From AP-15 sp963789025 (lineage in GTDB: Bacteria; Pseudomonadota; Alphaproteobacteria; ATCC43930; CGMCC-115725), in NCBI GenBank assembly GCA_963789025.1, contig CAWBIT010000003.1, forward strand, positions 558,001 to 622,000: a stretch of 64,000 nucleotides of DNA. Reading direction: 5' to 3'. Below are positions 52,025 through 59,949 of this stretch, in pieces. The notes below the pieces were generated by a model. The model was not told where the DNA came from, did not search any database, and saw only the letters and a program-made list of their open reading frames with translations. Both the position numbers and the translations under genes were made by a program. Numbering within the stretch: the first letter of the stretch is position 1; the number at the start of each line of letters is the position of its first letter.

Positions 52025-52717
52025 CTAGCGCCGCCCGCCCCCTCCTCCGCTAGCGCGGGCAACGCCGAAGCTTGGGCCAAAACTGCGGGCGAAACCGTGC
52101 GCGAACCCGCGAGGAAAGCCATAATGGAAATGGTGGAACCTCTGCACGACGACGATCGACGGCGCGAGGCCAAAAAACCAAGGTTCACCGAGCCAATATG
52201 GAAAGAACTCGGGATAGGCGTAGTCGACGGGGTACGGGTAGTCGTAGGGGTAGGGCGAGGACGCGGGCGGCGGCACCTGGTAGACCTGCGTCGGCAATCC
52301 CGGCGTATTCTGCGTGATCTTCCAGCTCCCGTCGGGTTGCGGACAGGCCTCGATGAAGGCCTGCCGCGGCTGCCCGTCTACCGTGAGCGGAGCCGTATAG
52401 CTGCTGCATGCCGACTGGTTGGGTGGAGACCGGCTCGGCAATGGCGATGCAGGGGTGCTCGCCGCGGGGGCCGGCTGGCCCGGCGGCTCCAAGACATAGG
52501 TTTGGGCCGGCAATCCGGGTGTGTTCTGCACCAATTGCCAGCCGCCGTCCGGCTGCTCACACGCCTGGCCCCTGGCCTGCTCCGGTCTCCCGCCCGTCGA
52601 TACCGGCGTGGCAAAGTCGTGGCATACGGGCTCCGCTGGCGGCACGGTGGCAACCTGTGGGGATTGACAAGCCGCGCAAGCGAGTGCCGCCAACAGGATC
52701 GACATGATGCATTTCAT
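52025..52717 (-). CDS. Secreted/lipid-anchored protein with two repeat modules and aromatic tail
   Basis: 230 residues from ATG 52717 (GGAG 9 bases before). The signal sequence MKCIMSILLAALACAACQ looks like a lipoprotein leader, although the residues before the candidate Cys are not canonical. Two ~48-residue modules follow: CHDFATPVSTGGRPEQARGQ and CSSYTAPLTVDGQPRQAFIE, each ending in ACxQPDGxWxxxQNTPGLPxQxY. Each module has a pair of Cys that could form a disulfide. A Pro/Ser linker separates them, and the last 80 residues are Tyr/Phe/His-rich (FFPYWLGEPWFFGLAPS, RFHHFHYGFPRGF). Function unknown; surface or envelope location is inferred. Confidence 0.8.
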   Translation of the reverse strand: MKCIMSILLAALACAACQSPQVATVPPAEPVCHDFATPVSTGGRPEQARGQACEQPDGGWQLVQNTPGLPAQTYVLEPPGQPAPAASTPASPLPSRSPPNQSACSSYTAPLTVDGQPRQAFIEACPQPDGSWKITQNTPGLPTQVYQVPPPASSPYPYDYPYPVDYAYPEFFPYWLGEPWFFGLAPSIVVVQRFHHFHYGFPRGFAHGFARSFGPSFGVARASGGGGGRR

Positions 52718-52758
52718 TGGCACAGCTCCAAGGCTCGCCGCCCCTTACCGCTCGGAAT

Positions 52759-52863
52759 CGTCATTCCGGGGCGCCGCGCAGCGGCGAGCCTGGAATCCAT
52801 ATTCCAGAGGCTGGTGTTCATAAATTCCGGGCTCGCGACCTTCAGCCGCGCCCCGGAATGACG
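52759..52863. repeat. Dispersed palindromic repeat (CATTCCGGGGC type)
   Basis: The ends are inverted copies CGTCATTCCGGGGC and GCCCCGGAATGACG. It lies between two minus-strand genes. The two arms could form a long stem when transcribed. It is a different family from the CATTGCGAG and CACCCTCACCC repeats. Confidence 0.65.
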
Positions 52864-52927
52864 GCACCTTTCACGCAAAGCCGAAGTCGCACGGAGAGGG
52901 AGAAGTGAAGCGCAAACCACGGTAATT

Positions 52928-53950
52928 TCAAGCCCTTGCCGCCGGATCGTCGCCGAGCTTGATCAACAGCTTGCCGAAATTGCGGCCGTTCAGCAGTCCG
53001 ATGAAGGCCTCGGGCGCCCGGTCGAGACCCTCCACGATGTCTTCGCGGTATTTCAGTTCGCCACTGCGCACCAGCGGGGCCGCCATCGCGCGATACTCGC
53101 CAAAGCGCTGCCACTGGTCACTGACGATGAAGCCCTGGATCTTTAGCCGCTTGCGCACTGCCGACACCAAATTCGGACCCGGGCGCGGCTCGACATCATT
53201 GTATTCCGAAACCATGCCGCACATCACGATGCGGCCGAAATCGTTGAGCCGCGGGAACACCGCTTGCTGGACCGCGCCGCCGACATTCTCCCAATAAACG
53301 TCGATGCCTTTCGGACATGCGCGGTCGAGCGCGGCCCCGAGATCTGCCGAGCGATGGTCGACACACGTCGCGAAGCCGAGCTCGCCTTCGACATAACGGC
53401 ATTTGTCGGCCCCGCCGGCAATGCCCACGCCCCGTGCTCCGGCGCGCCTGGCGAGCTGGCCGGCGACGGCGCCGACCGCCCCCGATGCCGCCGATACGAC
53501 AACAGTCTCGCCGCGCTGCGGGCGTCCGATCTCGCTGAGCCCGACATAGGCGGTGAGCCCCGGCATACCCAGTACGCCGAGCGCTGTCGACAGCGACGCC
53601 TCGTTGGGATCGAGCTTGAGCAGATCTTTTGCCGGCACCGCGCTGTAGAGCTGCCAGCCGTAGCCGCCGTAAACATAGTCGCCCTCGCGACAGCCGGGAT
53701 CGCGCGAGCGTTCGACCTGTCCGACAACCCGGCCCTCCATGACGGCGCCGATGTCGACCGGCTGCGCATAGGAACGCGCCCCGCTGATGCGGCCGCGCAT
53801 ATAAGGGTCGAGCGAGAGATAGATGCCGCGCACCAGCGCCTCGCCGTCGCCCGGATCGGGGATCGGCCCCTCGGCAATGTCAAAATCTTCCTTAGTCGGC
53901 ATGCCGGTCGGGCGCCGTTTCAGCAGCACCTGTCGGTTGCGGTTTTCCAT
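52928..53950 (-). CDS. NADP-dependent MDR-family oxidoreductase (CurA/alkenal-reductase-like)
   Basis: 340 residues. It begins NRQVLLKRRPTGMPTKEDFD and continues LSLDPYMRGRISGARSYAQP, VVVSAASGAVGAVAGQLARR (nucleotide-binding loop) and GIDVYWENVGGAVQQAV. These are hallmarks of zinc-free leukotriene-B4-12-hydroxydehydrogenase/CurA-type reductases that reduce conjugated enones with NADPH. GGAGGAG precedes the ATG. Divergent from the HpaI-type aldolase gene over 96 bp. Confidence 0.92.
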   Translation of the reverse strand: MENRNRQVLLKRRPTGMPTKEDFDIAEGPIPDPGDGEALVRGIYLSLDPYMRGRISGARSYAQPVDIGAVMEGRVVGQVERSRDPGCREGDYVYGGYGWQLYSAVPAKDLLKLDPNEASLSTALGVLGMPGLTAYVGLSEIGRPQRGETVVVSAASGAVGAVAGQLARRAGARGVGIAGGADKCRYVEGELGFATCVDHRSADLGAALDRACPKGIDVYWENVGGAVQQAVFPRLNDFGRIVMCGMVSEYNDVEPRPGPNLVSAVRKRLKIQGFIVSDQWQRFGEYRAMAAPLVRSGELKYREDIVEGLDRAPEAFIGLLNGRNFGKLLIKLGDDPAARA

Positions 53951-54046
53951 GCCCTGGTCTCCTCCCTCTGCGGCGATCTAGAATTAACCGATCGGCTCGC
54001 CTATTCGAAGCGCCATCGGCACGATACGACCGAAAGGAGGCAGGTT

Positions 54047-54832
54047 ATGGAACCCACCCTTCGCAACCCCGCCCGCGAGCGTCTCGAGGCCGGCGAATTG
54101 GCGCTCGGCGTCGGCATCCGCCAGAGCCGCACCGTCGACATCGCGTCGATCATGAAAGCCTGCGGCTATGACTGGCTGTTTCTCGACCTCGAGCACAATT
54201 CGATGGACCTCGACACCGCGGTGCAGATCTCGGTCGCCGCGCTCGGCGCCGGGATCGCGCCGATCGTGCGCGTTCCGGCCGGGCAGTTCTGGCTGGCCAC
54301 CCGGGTGCTCGACGGCGGTGCGCTCGGGATCGTCATGCCGCATGTCGATACTCCCGAGGAAGCGCGTGAGATCGCCGACAGGTTGCGCTATCCGCCGCAA
54401 GGCCATCGCTCGATAGCGGGCGGGTTGCCGCATTTCGGCTACGTTCCGATCGCCGCAGGCGCTGCTTGCGCCGCGATAAACGCCGCAACCCTCGTTGTTG
54501 TCATGCTCGAAACCCCGCAGGCGATAGCCAGCGCCCCGGCGATCGCCGCAGTGCCGGGGATCGACTCGCTGCTGATCGGGACGAGCGATCTGTCGATGGA
54601 GCTCGGCATTCCCGGCCAATTCGGCGACGCCCGCATCGTCGATGCCTACCGCACCGTCGTCGAGGCGTGCAGCGCGCATCGAAAGTTCGCCGGGATAGGC
54701 GGCGTCTACGAAGCGAGCCTGATGCGGCGCTATATCGGGATGGGCGTCCGGTTGGTGCTGGGGGGCGGCGATCTCGGTTTCATGACCACCGCCGCCACCG
54801 AGCGGGCAAAACTGCTACGCAATCTTGCTTGA
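54047..54832 (+). CDS. HpcH/HpaI-type class II aldolase
   Basis: 261 residues from ATG 54047 (AAAGGAGG upstream). Motifs: YDWLFLDLEHNSMDLDTAVQ, VRVPAGQFWLATRVLDGGAL, GIVMPHVDTPEEAREI, VVVMLETPQAIAS (metal Glu), DSLLIGTSDLSMELGIPGQF (metal Asp) and VLGGGDLGFM. Such enzymes cleave 2-keto-4-hydroxy acids to pyruvate or related products and an aldehyde. A longer open frame to 53264 overlaps the reductase gene and is not used. The final bases precede the DUF6065-type gene by 58 bp on the same strand. Confidence 0.92.
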   Translation: MEPTLRNPARERLEAGELALGVGIRQSRTVDIASIMKACGYDWLFLDLEHNSMDLDTAVQISVAALGAGIAPIVRVPAGQFWLATRVLDGGALGIVMPHVDTPEEAREIADRLRYPPQGHRSIAGGLPHFGYVPIAAGAACAAINAATLVVVMLETPQAIASAPAIAAVPGIDSLLIGTSDLSMELGIPGQFGDARIVDAYRTVVEACSAHRKFAGIGGVYEASLMRRYIGMGVRLVLGGGDLGFMTTAATERAKLLRNLA

Positions 54833-54890
54833 CAAAATTCACGATTTGTTCTATGATACTCGAATATTCGGAAGCGTTGATAGTCTAACG

Positions 54891-55655
54891 ATGAACTTAC
54901 ATTGCTTTGCACTGAATAGTGATCCACCAAAGATTGTGCCGGCTCGTGCTTCCCGCCAATGGATGGACGATTTTCCGGACCGCCACGCCTATCGCTGTCT
55001 GCCGTTGTCGATTGCCAACGCGCATGGCTGGGACATTCTCTGCCCCATCGCTCTCGCGATCGACTGGAACGGGGGTCCGCGGACGCAAGATTTGATGGTT
55101 CGCCCGCTCCAAACCATGCCCGACGGAAGACCGGTCTCGGCTTTCTGCCGGTCTCATTTCTCCAGCGGGATCGTGACCTTTCATACGGACTACATCTTTC
55201 GCACCGACGAGGAGTGGGACCTCTTGGCCACCGGTCCCTTCAATTCGCCCAAAGAAGGTATTTATCCGCTGACCGGGATCATCGAAAGCAATTGGCTGCC
55301 CTATCCGTTCACGATGAACTGGCAGGTCACAAGGCCCGGCACGATCGTGTTCGAAAAAGAAGAACCCTTCTGCTTCATTTTCCCGATCAGGAAGCAGGCG
55401 GTGCTCGATTGTGTGCCCGAAATTCACAACATTGCGGAAGACCCGGAGTTGGGGCGGCAGCACGAGGCATTCGCAACCTCCCGCAACGACTTCATGAGGC
55501 GCTTCTACGCCAATGACCCGGAGGCACTGAGAAACCCTTGGCTGAAATACTATTTCAAAGGGTGTCACCCTGATGGTGTTGTCGTCGACAATCACATCAG
55601 CAAGCTGCGCGTAGCGGCGCCGGTCGACAAACGTCGCGCAACCCTGCCCCAATGA
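54891..55655 (+). CDS. DUF6065-like protein
   Basis: 254 residues from ATG 54891 (MNLHCFALNSDPPKI). Recognisable are WMDDFPDRHAYRCLPLSIAN, AHGWDILCPIALAIDWNGG, FHTDYIFRTDEEWDLLATG, NWLPYPFTMNWQVTRPGT and FEKEEPFCFIFP. I recall this family (DUF6065) near 2-oxoglutarate oxygenase genes, and it has no known function. It is rich in Trp, Pro and His/Asp. The stop overlaps the start of the dioxygenase gene (ATGA), so the two are translationally coupled. Confidence 0.85.
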   Translation: MNLHCFALNSDPPKIVPARASRQWMDDFPDRHAYRCLPLSIANAHGWDILCPIALAIDWNGGPRTQDLMVRPLQTMPDGRPVSAFCRSHFSSGIVTFHTDYIFRTDEEWDLLATGPFNSPKEGIYPLTGIIESNWLPYPFTMNWQVTRPGTIVFEKEEPFCFIFPIRKQAVLDCVPEIHNIAEDPELGRQHEAFATSRNDFMRRFYANDPEALRNPWLKYYFKGCHPDGVVVDNHISKLRVAAPVDKRRATLPQ

Positions 55656-56398
55656 GCGCGGCGATGGACGGTGCAGCGGCGCAGCCGCCCGCCGCCCGAT
55701 GGGCAAGCGACAGCCCGCTCAACAAAATTACCCGGCGGCAAAGCCGGCTCAATGAACTGGGCAGGGCCCGCATCACCGGCGAAGGAAAGCTGCGCGACTG
55801 CGATCAAGTGCGGCGCCCGGCATTCCAAGACGACCGGCATTGCTTGATTGTCGAAGATTTTCTCGACGGCACGATCTGCGACGGCCTGTGCGAGGCATTC
55901 CAAGACCTGTCGACGAGGATCGTCAATCGCGTTCCCGGCTTTTGGGATGGCCGTTTCATCTGGCATTCAGATGTGTCGAGGGCTTACGGCAAATCAGCCG
56001 ACCATATGCTAAATGCGCAGCGCCGCGCAGCGTCCCTCATCACGGACTTCTATCGGCTGACGCAACCGATCTATGCCGACCTGCTGCAAATCATGAGCTG
56101 GCCGGTCGGCATTCACATGCCGCCCCACGCCGACAATGCCAATCCCGACGGCTCGCCGCACGCCATGGCGCACCGCGACTTTTCAGGGATCGCCTACCTC
56201 AATGACGATTACCAGGGCGGCGAGTTCTATTTCACCGCTCTCGATACAGTGATCAAGCCGAAGAAGGGCATGCTCGTCGCCTTTACCGCCGGCTTTTATC
56301 ATGAGCATGCGGTGTTGCGGGTGGAGGGCGCACAACGGCTGACGATGCCGTTCTTCCTCACCTTTGACAAAGGCCTAGCGGACCCCTCTTTGCTATAG
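55652..56398 (+). CDS. 2-oxoglutarate/Fe(II)-dependent dioxygenase (prolyl-hydroxylase-like)
   Basis: 248 residues. The iron triad is visible: His159 and Asp161 in GIHMPPHADNANP and a distal His217 or His219 in AGFYHEHAV; Arg229 in GAQRLTMPFFLTF would bind 2-oxoglutarate. The strands ISGIAYLNDDYQGGEFYF-like DFSGIAYLNDDYQGGEFYF are typical of P4Hc domains. It hydroxylates an unknown substrate, possibly a peptide, protein or glycan. Translational overlap with the DUF6065 gene suggests a joint function. Confidence 0.9.
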   Translation: MSAAMDGAAAQPPAARWASDSPLNKITRRQSRLNELGRARITGEGKLRDCDQVRRPAFQDDRHCLIVEDFLDGTICDGLCEAFQDLSTRIVNRVPGFWDGRFIWHSDVSRAYGKSADHMLNAQRRAASLITDFYRLTQPIYADLLQIMSWPVGIHMPPHADNANPDGSPHAMAHRDFSGIAYLNDDYQGGEFYFTALDTVIKPKKGMLVAFTAGFYHEHAVLRVEGAQRLTMPFFLTFDKGLADPSLL

Positions 56399-56579
56399 GG
56401 TTGATGCCCGGCGTTTACCGCGATGCCTGCGACCGAGCAGCGGAAGCCGGCGACCTTGCCGGTACAGAGAGGGCGGGGGCAGTCACTGCTTGCCTTTTGA
56501 TTATAGGCGCCGATGCACCATCGATAATCCCAGAGCCCCGGTGTGCAAAATCAGCCCCGGTACTGGCTCCGGGTAGGCG

Positions 56580-57329
56580 TTACTTCGGAGCGATAGCGGT
56601 TCCAAGCGAGCGACGCTTATTGCTACGCTCGGAGAGCTTGGCCAATATGCCGACAACGGCCAGAAGGACTGGGAGGCCACAGGGAGCCGGGACGGCAACG
56701 GCAGGGGTAATCGTGACCGTGTCGACGAAGAAATCCCATCCGTTCACCAGAGCGTCCGGCGTCGTGATCGTAACGGATGTTATCGGATTCGCGGCGTTAG
56801 AGGTGAGGGAAAAGTTGCCAAATCCGCTGGGGGAGGTGGACATGGGCATGCTGGTGAACGTTTGGGAGGCGACGAGAGCTGCACCGGAAAACGCATCAAC
56901 CTCATAGTTCTCGGCAATGGGTTGACCATTGAAGAGCACCCCCGTCGCAAAAACGACACCCTCTGCGCTCGGGAAGCTCAGTGTGATCGTGGATTGAAGA
57001 GACGGATCAGCGATATCGGTGGTACCGTAGAGGTTGGGCGGGCTGCCATGTGTTGAAAACGATGCCAGAAAGGTCGGATTGCCGAGGACGACGCCGCCGC
57101 TGATGCTGAACACGCCGGCGTCGGTATAGGTCTGAATCGGACCCGCCGCAGCGAAATTGTTAGGCTGGGTTGGCAGGCTCGGCAAATTCTCGAAGTCGAT
57201 TGTAATTGCGGCGGCCGGAGCGGGTCGAACCACCGAAAAAGCGAGCGCGGCCAAGAACAAGACGAGGACATTCGCGCTTAACGCGCGGTTGGCCCGGGGT
57301 GGTGACAGCCGTTGCCTGATAGTGGTCAT
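56580..57329 (-). CDS. Secreted protein with a PEP-CTERM-like C-terminal anchor
   Basis: 249 residues from ATG 57329 (GGAGAG 6 bases before). A signal peptide (LSANVLVLFLAALAFSVVRP to PAAA) leads to a beta-rich domain of the type found in PEP-CTERM proteins: ITIDFENLPSLPTQPNNFAA, DAGVFSISGGVVLGNPTFLA and NPITSVTITTPDALVNGWDF, FVDTVTI. The C-terminus reads VAVPAPCGLPVLLAVVGILA followed by a basic cluster KLSERSNKRR: a short VP-motif, a hydrophobic helix and Arg/Lys residues, as in exosortase substrates. No exosortase is in the window. It lies 31 bp after the large propeller gene. Confidence 0.85.
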   Translation of the reverse strand: MTTIRQRLSPPRANRALSANVLVLFLAALAFSVVRPAPAAAITIDFENLPSLPTQPNNFAAAGPIQTYTDAGVFSISGGVVLGNPTFLASFSTHGSPPNLYGTTDIADPSLQSTITLSFPSAEGVVFATGVLFNGQPIAENYEVDAFSGAALVASQTFTSMPMSTSPSGFGNFSLTSNAANPITSVTITTPDALVNGWDFFVDTVTITPAVAVPAPCGLPVLLAVVGILAKLSERSNKRRSLGTAIAPK

Positions 57330-57360
57330 GTTTTCTCTCCAGTCCATTTGGTCAAGGTTC

Positions 57361-59799
57361 TCATGGGGCATCCGGGACAGCGACGGGCGGTGGTGGCAGC
57401 AGGTTCGCTGGCGGACTCGGAATGGCCGGGCTGACCGCCAGGGGGCTAACCGCCGCGGGACTGCTGGCGACTGTGCCGGTTCCGCCGCCGCCGCGGAAGA
57501 AGCTGTTGAGGGTCCAGGATCCCCGGCCCAAGGTTCCAGCAACGAGGACGTTGTTGGTGTAGTCGTAATGGAGATCCAACACCAGCGCGTTGGGGATTGC
57601 GGTGCTGAGCGGTGTCCAGCTACCGCCCGCCGCGGCCGGGCGGCGCATTTCAAATGCGCCAAAACCTCCCGCGATCAACACCGTGTTACGTATCGTGGCA
57701 TCCGGGGTGAACACCTCGAGCGTGGTGACCAAACCGGTCAAAGACGGCAGGTTAGCGGTAAGCTCGATCCACGATGCCCCTTCATCGAAAGAGCTCCAGA
57801 CGCGACTACTGGTGTCGACAACGAACACCTGACGGTAATTCTGCGGGTTCATCGCGACAGTGGCGACAGTACCTCCGGGATAGGCGCTCAAGGTCGCGAT
57901 CGGCCCACCGACGTTTACTCGATGCAAGATCTCGCTCCCGGCACCGACGTAAAACACGTCGGGGTTTGGGGTGCCGTTCAGGCGGCTGCCGTAAGCCATC
58001 GGCCGGCCCCAAAACGCCTGGCCGCCGATGAATTGTCCGGTAGTGCCGAGGTTAGTCAGCGAATCCCCTTGGTTGAGCGATTCATAGATGCTGGTCGTGC
58101 CAATCATCATTCGGCTCGAATTTATCGCGTTGATCGTGAAAGGATTGTAAAATTGAATATTGGGATCGAATTGAAGGAGAGTCATTCCAGTGCCGGGACC
58201 GGAGATGATGTTCAATCCGACAGGCGTAAATCCGCTGATCCGAGTGTTCGCGGCGTTCCAGGTGGTTCGGTTGAACGTTTGAAGAGATTGAAAGCTGCTA
58301 TACCGAAGCGTCGTTCCCGGATGGCTGACCTGGTCGGCATCGATCCCAACGACGGCGCCATCACCGCCTAACAGGTCATTTCCGGTAAACCCGCCCGGCG
58401 TCAATTGATAGGCCGTTCCGTTGTCTTGGAGGCCGCCGAAGGTGACGTTGCTGAGCGGGTCATAGGCCACGGAATGGACCTCGGCCGAACGGAGGTTGCC
58501 GTCGACGGCTACCCAGAAACGGTTGCCGGCGCTATTCGGGCTCACGAGCCGGACGATGCCGCCGTCGTTCGTCTGCAGCAGATTACCATTGGCGTCGAAG
58601 GTCATAAATCGGGAGTCGGAATGCGGCGAGGTCCCGTTGGCGCCGTTGCATACAGCGAGTTCCCAAGCGGTTCCCGTGTAACGAAATACGTTGCCGCTAA
58701 ACGTGTTGCAGCCGTTTACGTTGGGAAAACCGGTCGGATTGTCTTGCCGGTCGCCGCTGATGAAGACCACATTTGGATTTGCAGGATCAGCTGCGAAGGC
58801 GCCATGGAAAAAACCCTGCGCGCCTGGGTAGATCGACGGCGACGGAACGCCGAGGCTTGCCCAGCTGCCCCCTTGGTTTGTTGATCGGAACACGCCGCCC
58901 AACGTGGCACCTCCGGTGCTGTTGCAATTCGTCGTAGTGATGACGTCGGCGTAAACGACGTTGTTGCTCACATCATTATGCACGGAAAGCAGAATTCGAA
59001 GAGACGTCGACAGACCCGTAAGCCCTGTGTTCACTAGGGTCCAGGTCACACCACCGTCGTCGCTGCGATACACCCCTGCTTGCGCGCCACCGCCGGTACA
59101 AAACGGCACGCCTGCGTAGAACCGGTTCGGGTTTCCCGGATCGGCAATCAGTTTGCTGACGCCGGCAGCGGGCAGACCCGATGTGCCGTTGCCGGAAATC
59201 CGGGTAAACGTGACGCCGTTGTCGGTGCTTCGCCACACACCGCCCTGGTCGAGCCAGGTGGCGGCGAGCACCGTGTTGCCGCCATTCAACGTCGTCGGGA
59301 CGATGCTGTTGATCGCTCTGCCGGTGAAAGTGGCCCCGGCCAACACTGTCCAGGTGGCGCCGCCGTCGGTCGAGCGCCCGACACCGATCCCGAGGGCGCC
59401 AAAGCGGTTAAAAGACGTCGTGCTGCCGGTACCGGCAAACAGGGTATTCGGATTGACCGGGCTCACCGCCAAGGAATTGATTGGAAGCTCCGGCAATTGC
59501 TGATCGGTCAGCGGGGTCCAGGTCGGCGCGGCGGTGGTCGCATTGGAGGTTTTCCAGACGCCGCCGCTGACGGCGCCGACATAGAGAATGTCGGCCGAGG
59601 TCGAATCAGGCAGAATGGCATTTATCGCGCCGGCGACGGGGTTGGGCACGCCGGTTCCCCCGGATATCCCCTCCTCTTCGCCGTTGAGGATGGGTCCGGG
59701 ACCCTGCTCGACCCATGCGGGCGCTGCCAACGATACCGCGCGGCCATAGAAGCCGAGCAACGAGGTAACGACGAGCAGCACCACCTTTTTGTTGAGCAT
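57361..59799 (-). CDS. Large secreted BNR-type beta-propeller protein
   Basis: 812 residues from ATG 59799 (GGGGGGAT 7 bases before). A signal peptide (KKVVLLVVTSLLGFYGRAVS) is followed by many Asp-box units, including SGGVWKTSNATTAAPTWTPL, GVGRSTDGGATWTVL, GVWRSTDNGVTFTRIS, GVYRSDDGGVTWTLV and GVFRSTNQGGSWASLG. The C-terminal ~40 residues are Pro/Ala/Val-rich (SPAAVSPLAVSPAIPSPPAN), which looks like a linker without an anchor. It is of the sortilin/xyloglucanase-like propeller superfamily, but no catalytic residues can be identified. Probably exported and co-transcribed with the PEP-CTERM-like gene. Confidence 0.88.
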   Translation of the reverse strand: MLNKKVVLLVVTSLLGFYGRAVSLAAPAWVEQGPGPILNGEEEGISGGTGVPNPVAGAINAILPDSTSADILYVGAVSGGVWKTSNATTAAPTWTPLTDQQLPELPINSLAVSPVNPNTLFAGTGSTTSFNRFGALGIGVGRSTDGGATWTVLAGATFTGRAINSIVPTTLNGGNTVLAATWLDQGGVWRSTDNGVTFTRISGNGTSGLPAAGVSKLIADPGNPNRFYAGVPFCTGGGAQAGVYRSDDGGVTWTLVNTGLTGLSTSLRILLSVHNDVSNNVVYADVITTTNCNSTGGATLGGVFRSTNQGGSWASLGVPSPSIYPGAQGFFHGAFAADPANPNVVFISGDRQDNPTGFPNVNGCNTFSGNVFRYTGTAWELAVCNGANGTSPHSDSRFMTFDANGNLLQTNDGGIVRLVSPNSAGNRFWVAVDGNLRSAEVHSVAYDPLSNVTFGGLQDNGTAYQLTPGGFTGNDLLGGDGAVVGIDADQVSHPGTTLRYSSFQSLQTFNRTTWNAANTRISGFTPVGLNIISGPGTGMTLLQFDPNIQFYNPFTINAINSSRMMIGTTSIYESLNQGDSLTNLGTTGQFIGGQAFWGRPMAYGSRLNGTPNPDVFYVGAGSEILHRVNVGGPIATLSAYPGGTVATVAMNPQNYRQVFVVDTSSRVWSSFDEGASWIELTANLPSLTGLVTTLEVFTPDATIRNTVLIAGGFGAFEMRRPAAAGGSWTPLSTAIPNALVLDLHYDYTNNVLVAGTLGRGSWTLNSFFRGGGGTGTVASSPAAVSPLAVSPAIPSPPANLLPPPPVAVPDAP

Positions 59800-59949
59800 G
59801 ACAGATCCCCCCTAACTCTTCGTCCCCGGGAAAGGGTTACCATATGTAGGGCAAGTTCCATGCCATACCACGGCAGATTACCAAATCAGCTCAGTATAGT
59901 TAATTAACTCAGGAGCTTAAAATGCCGGGGGACGCACCATGGCCGAGCC

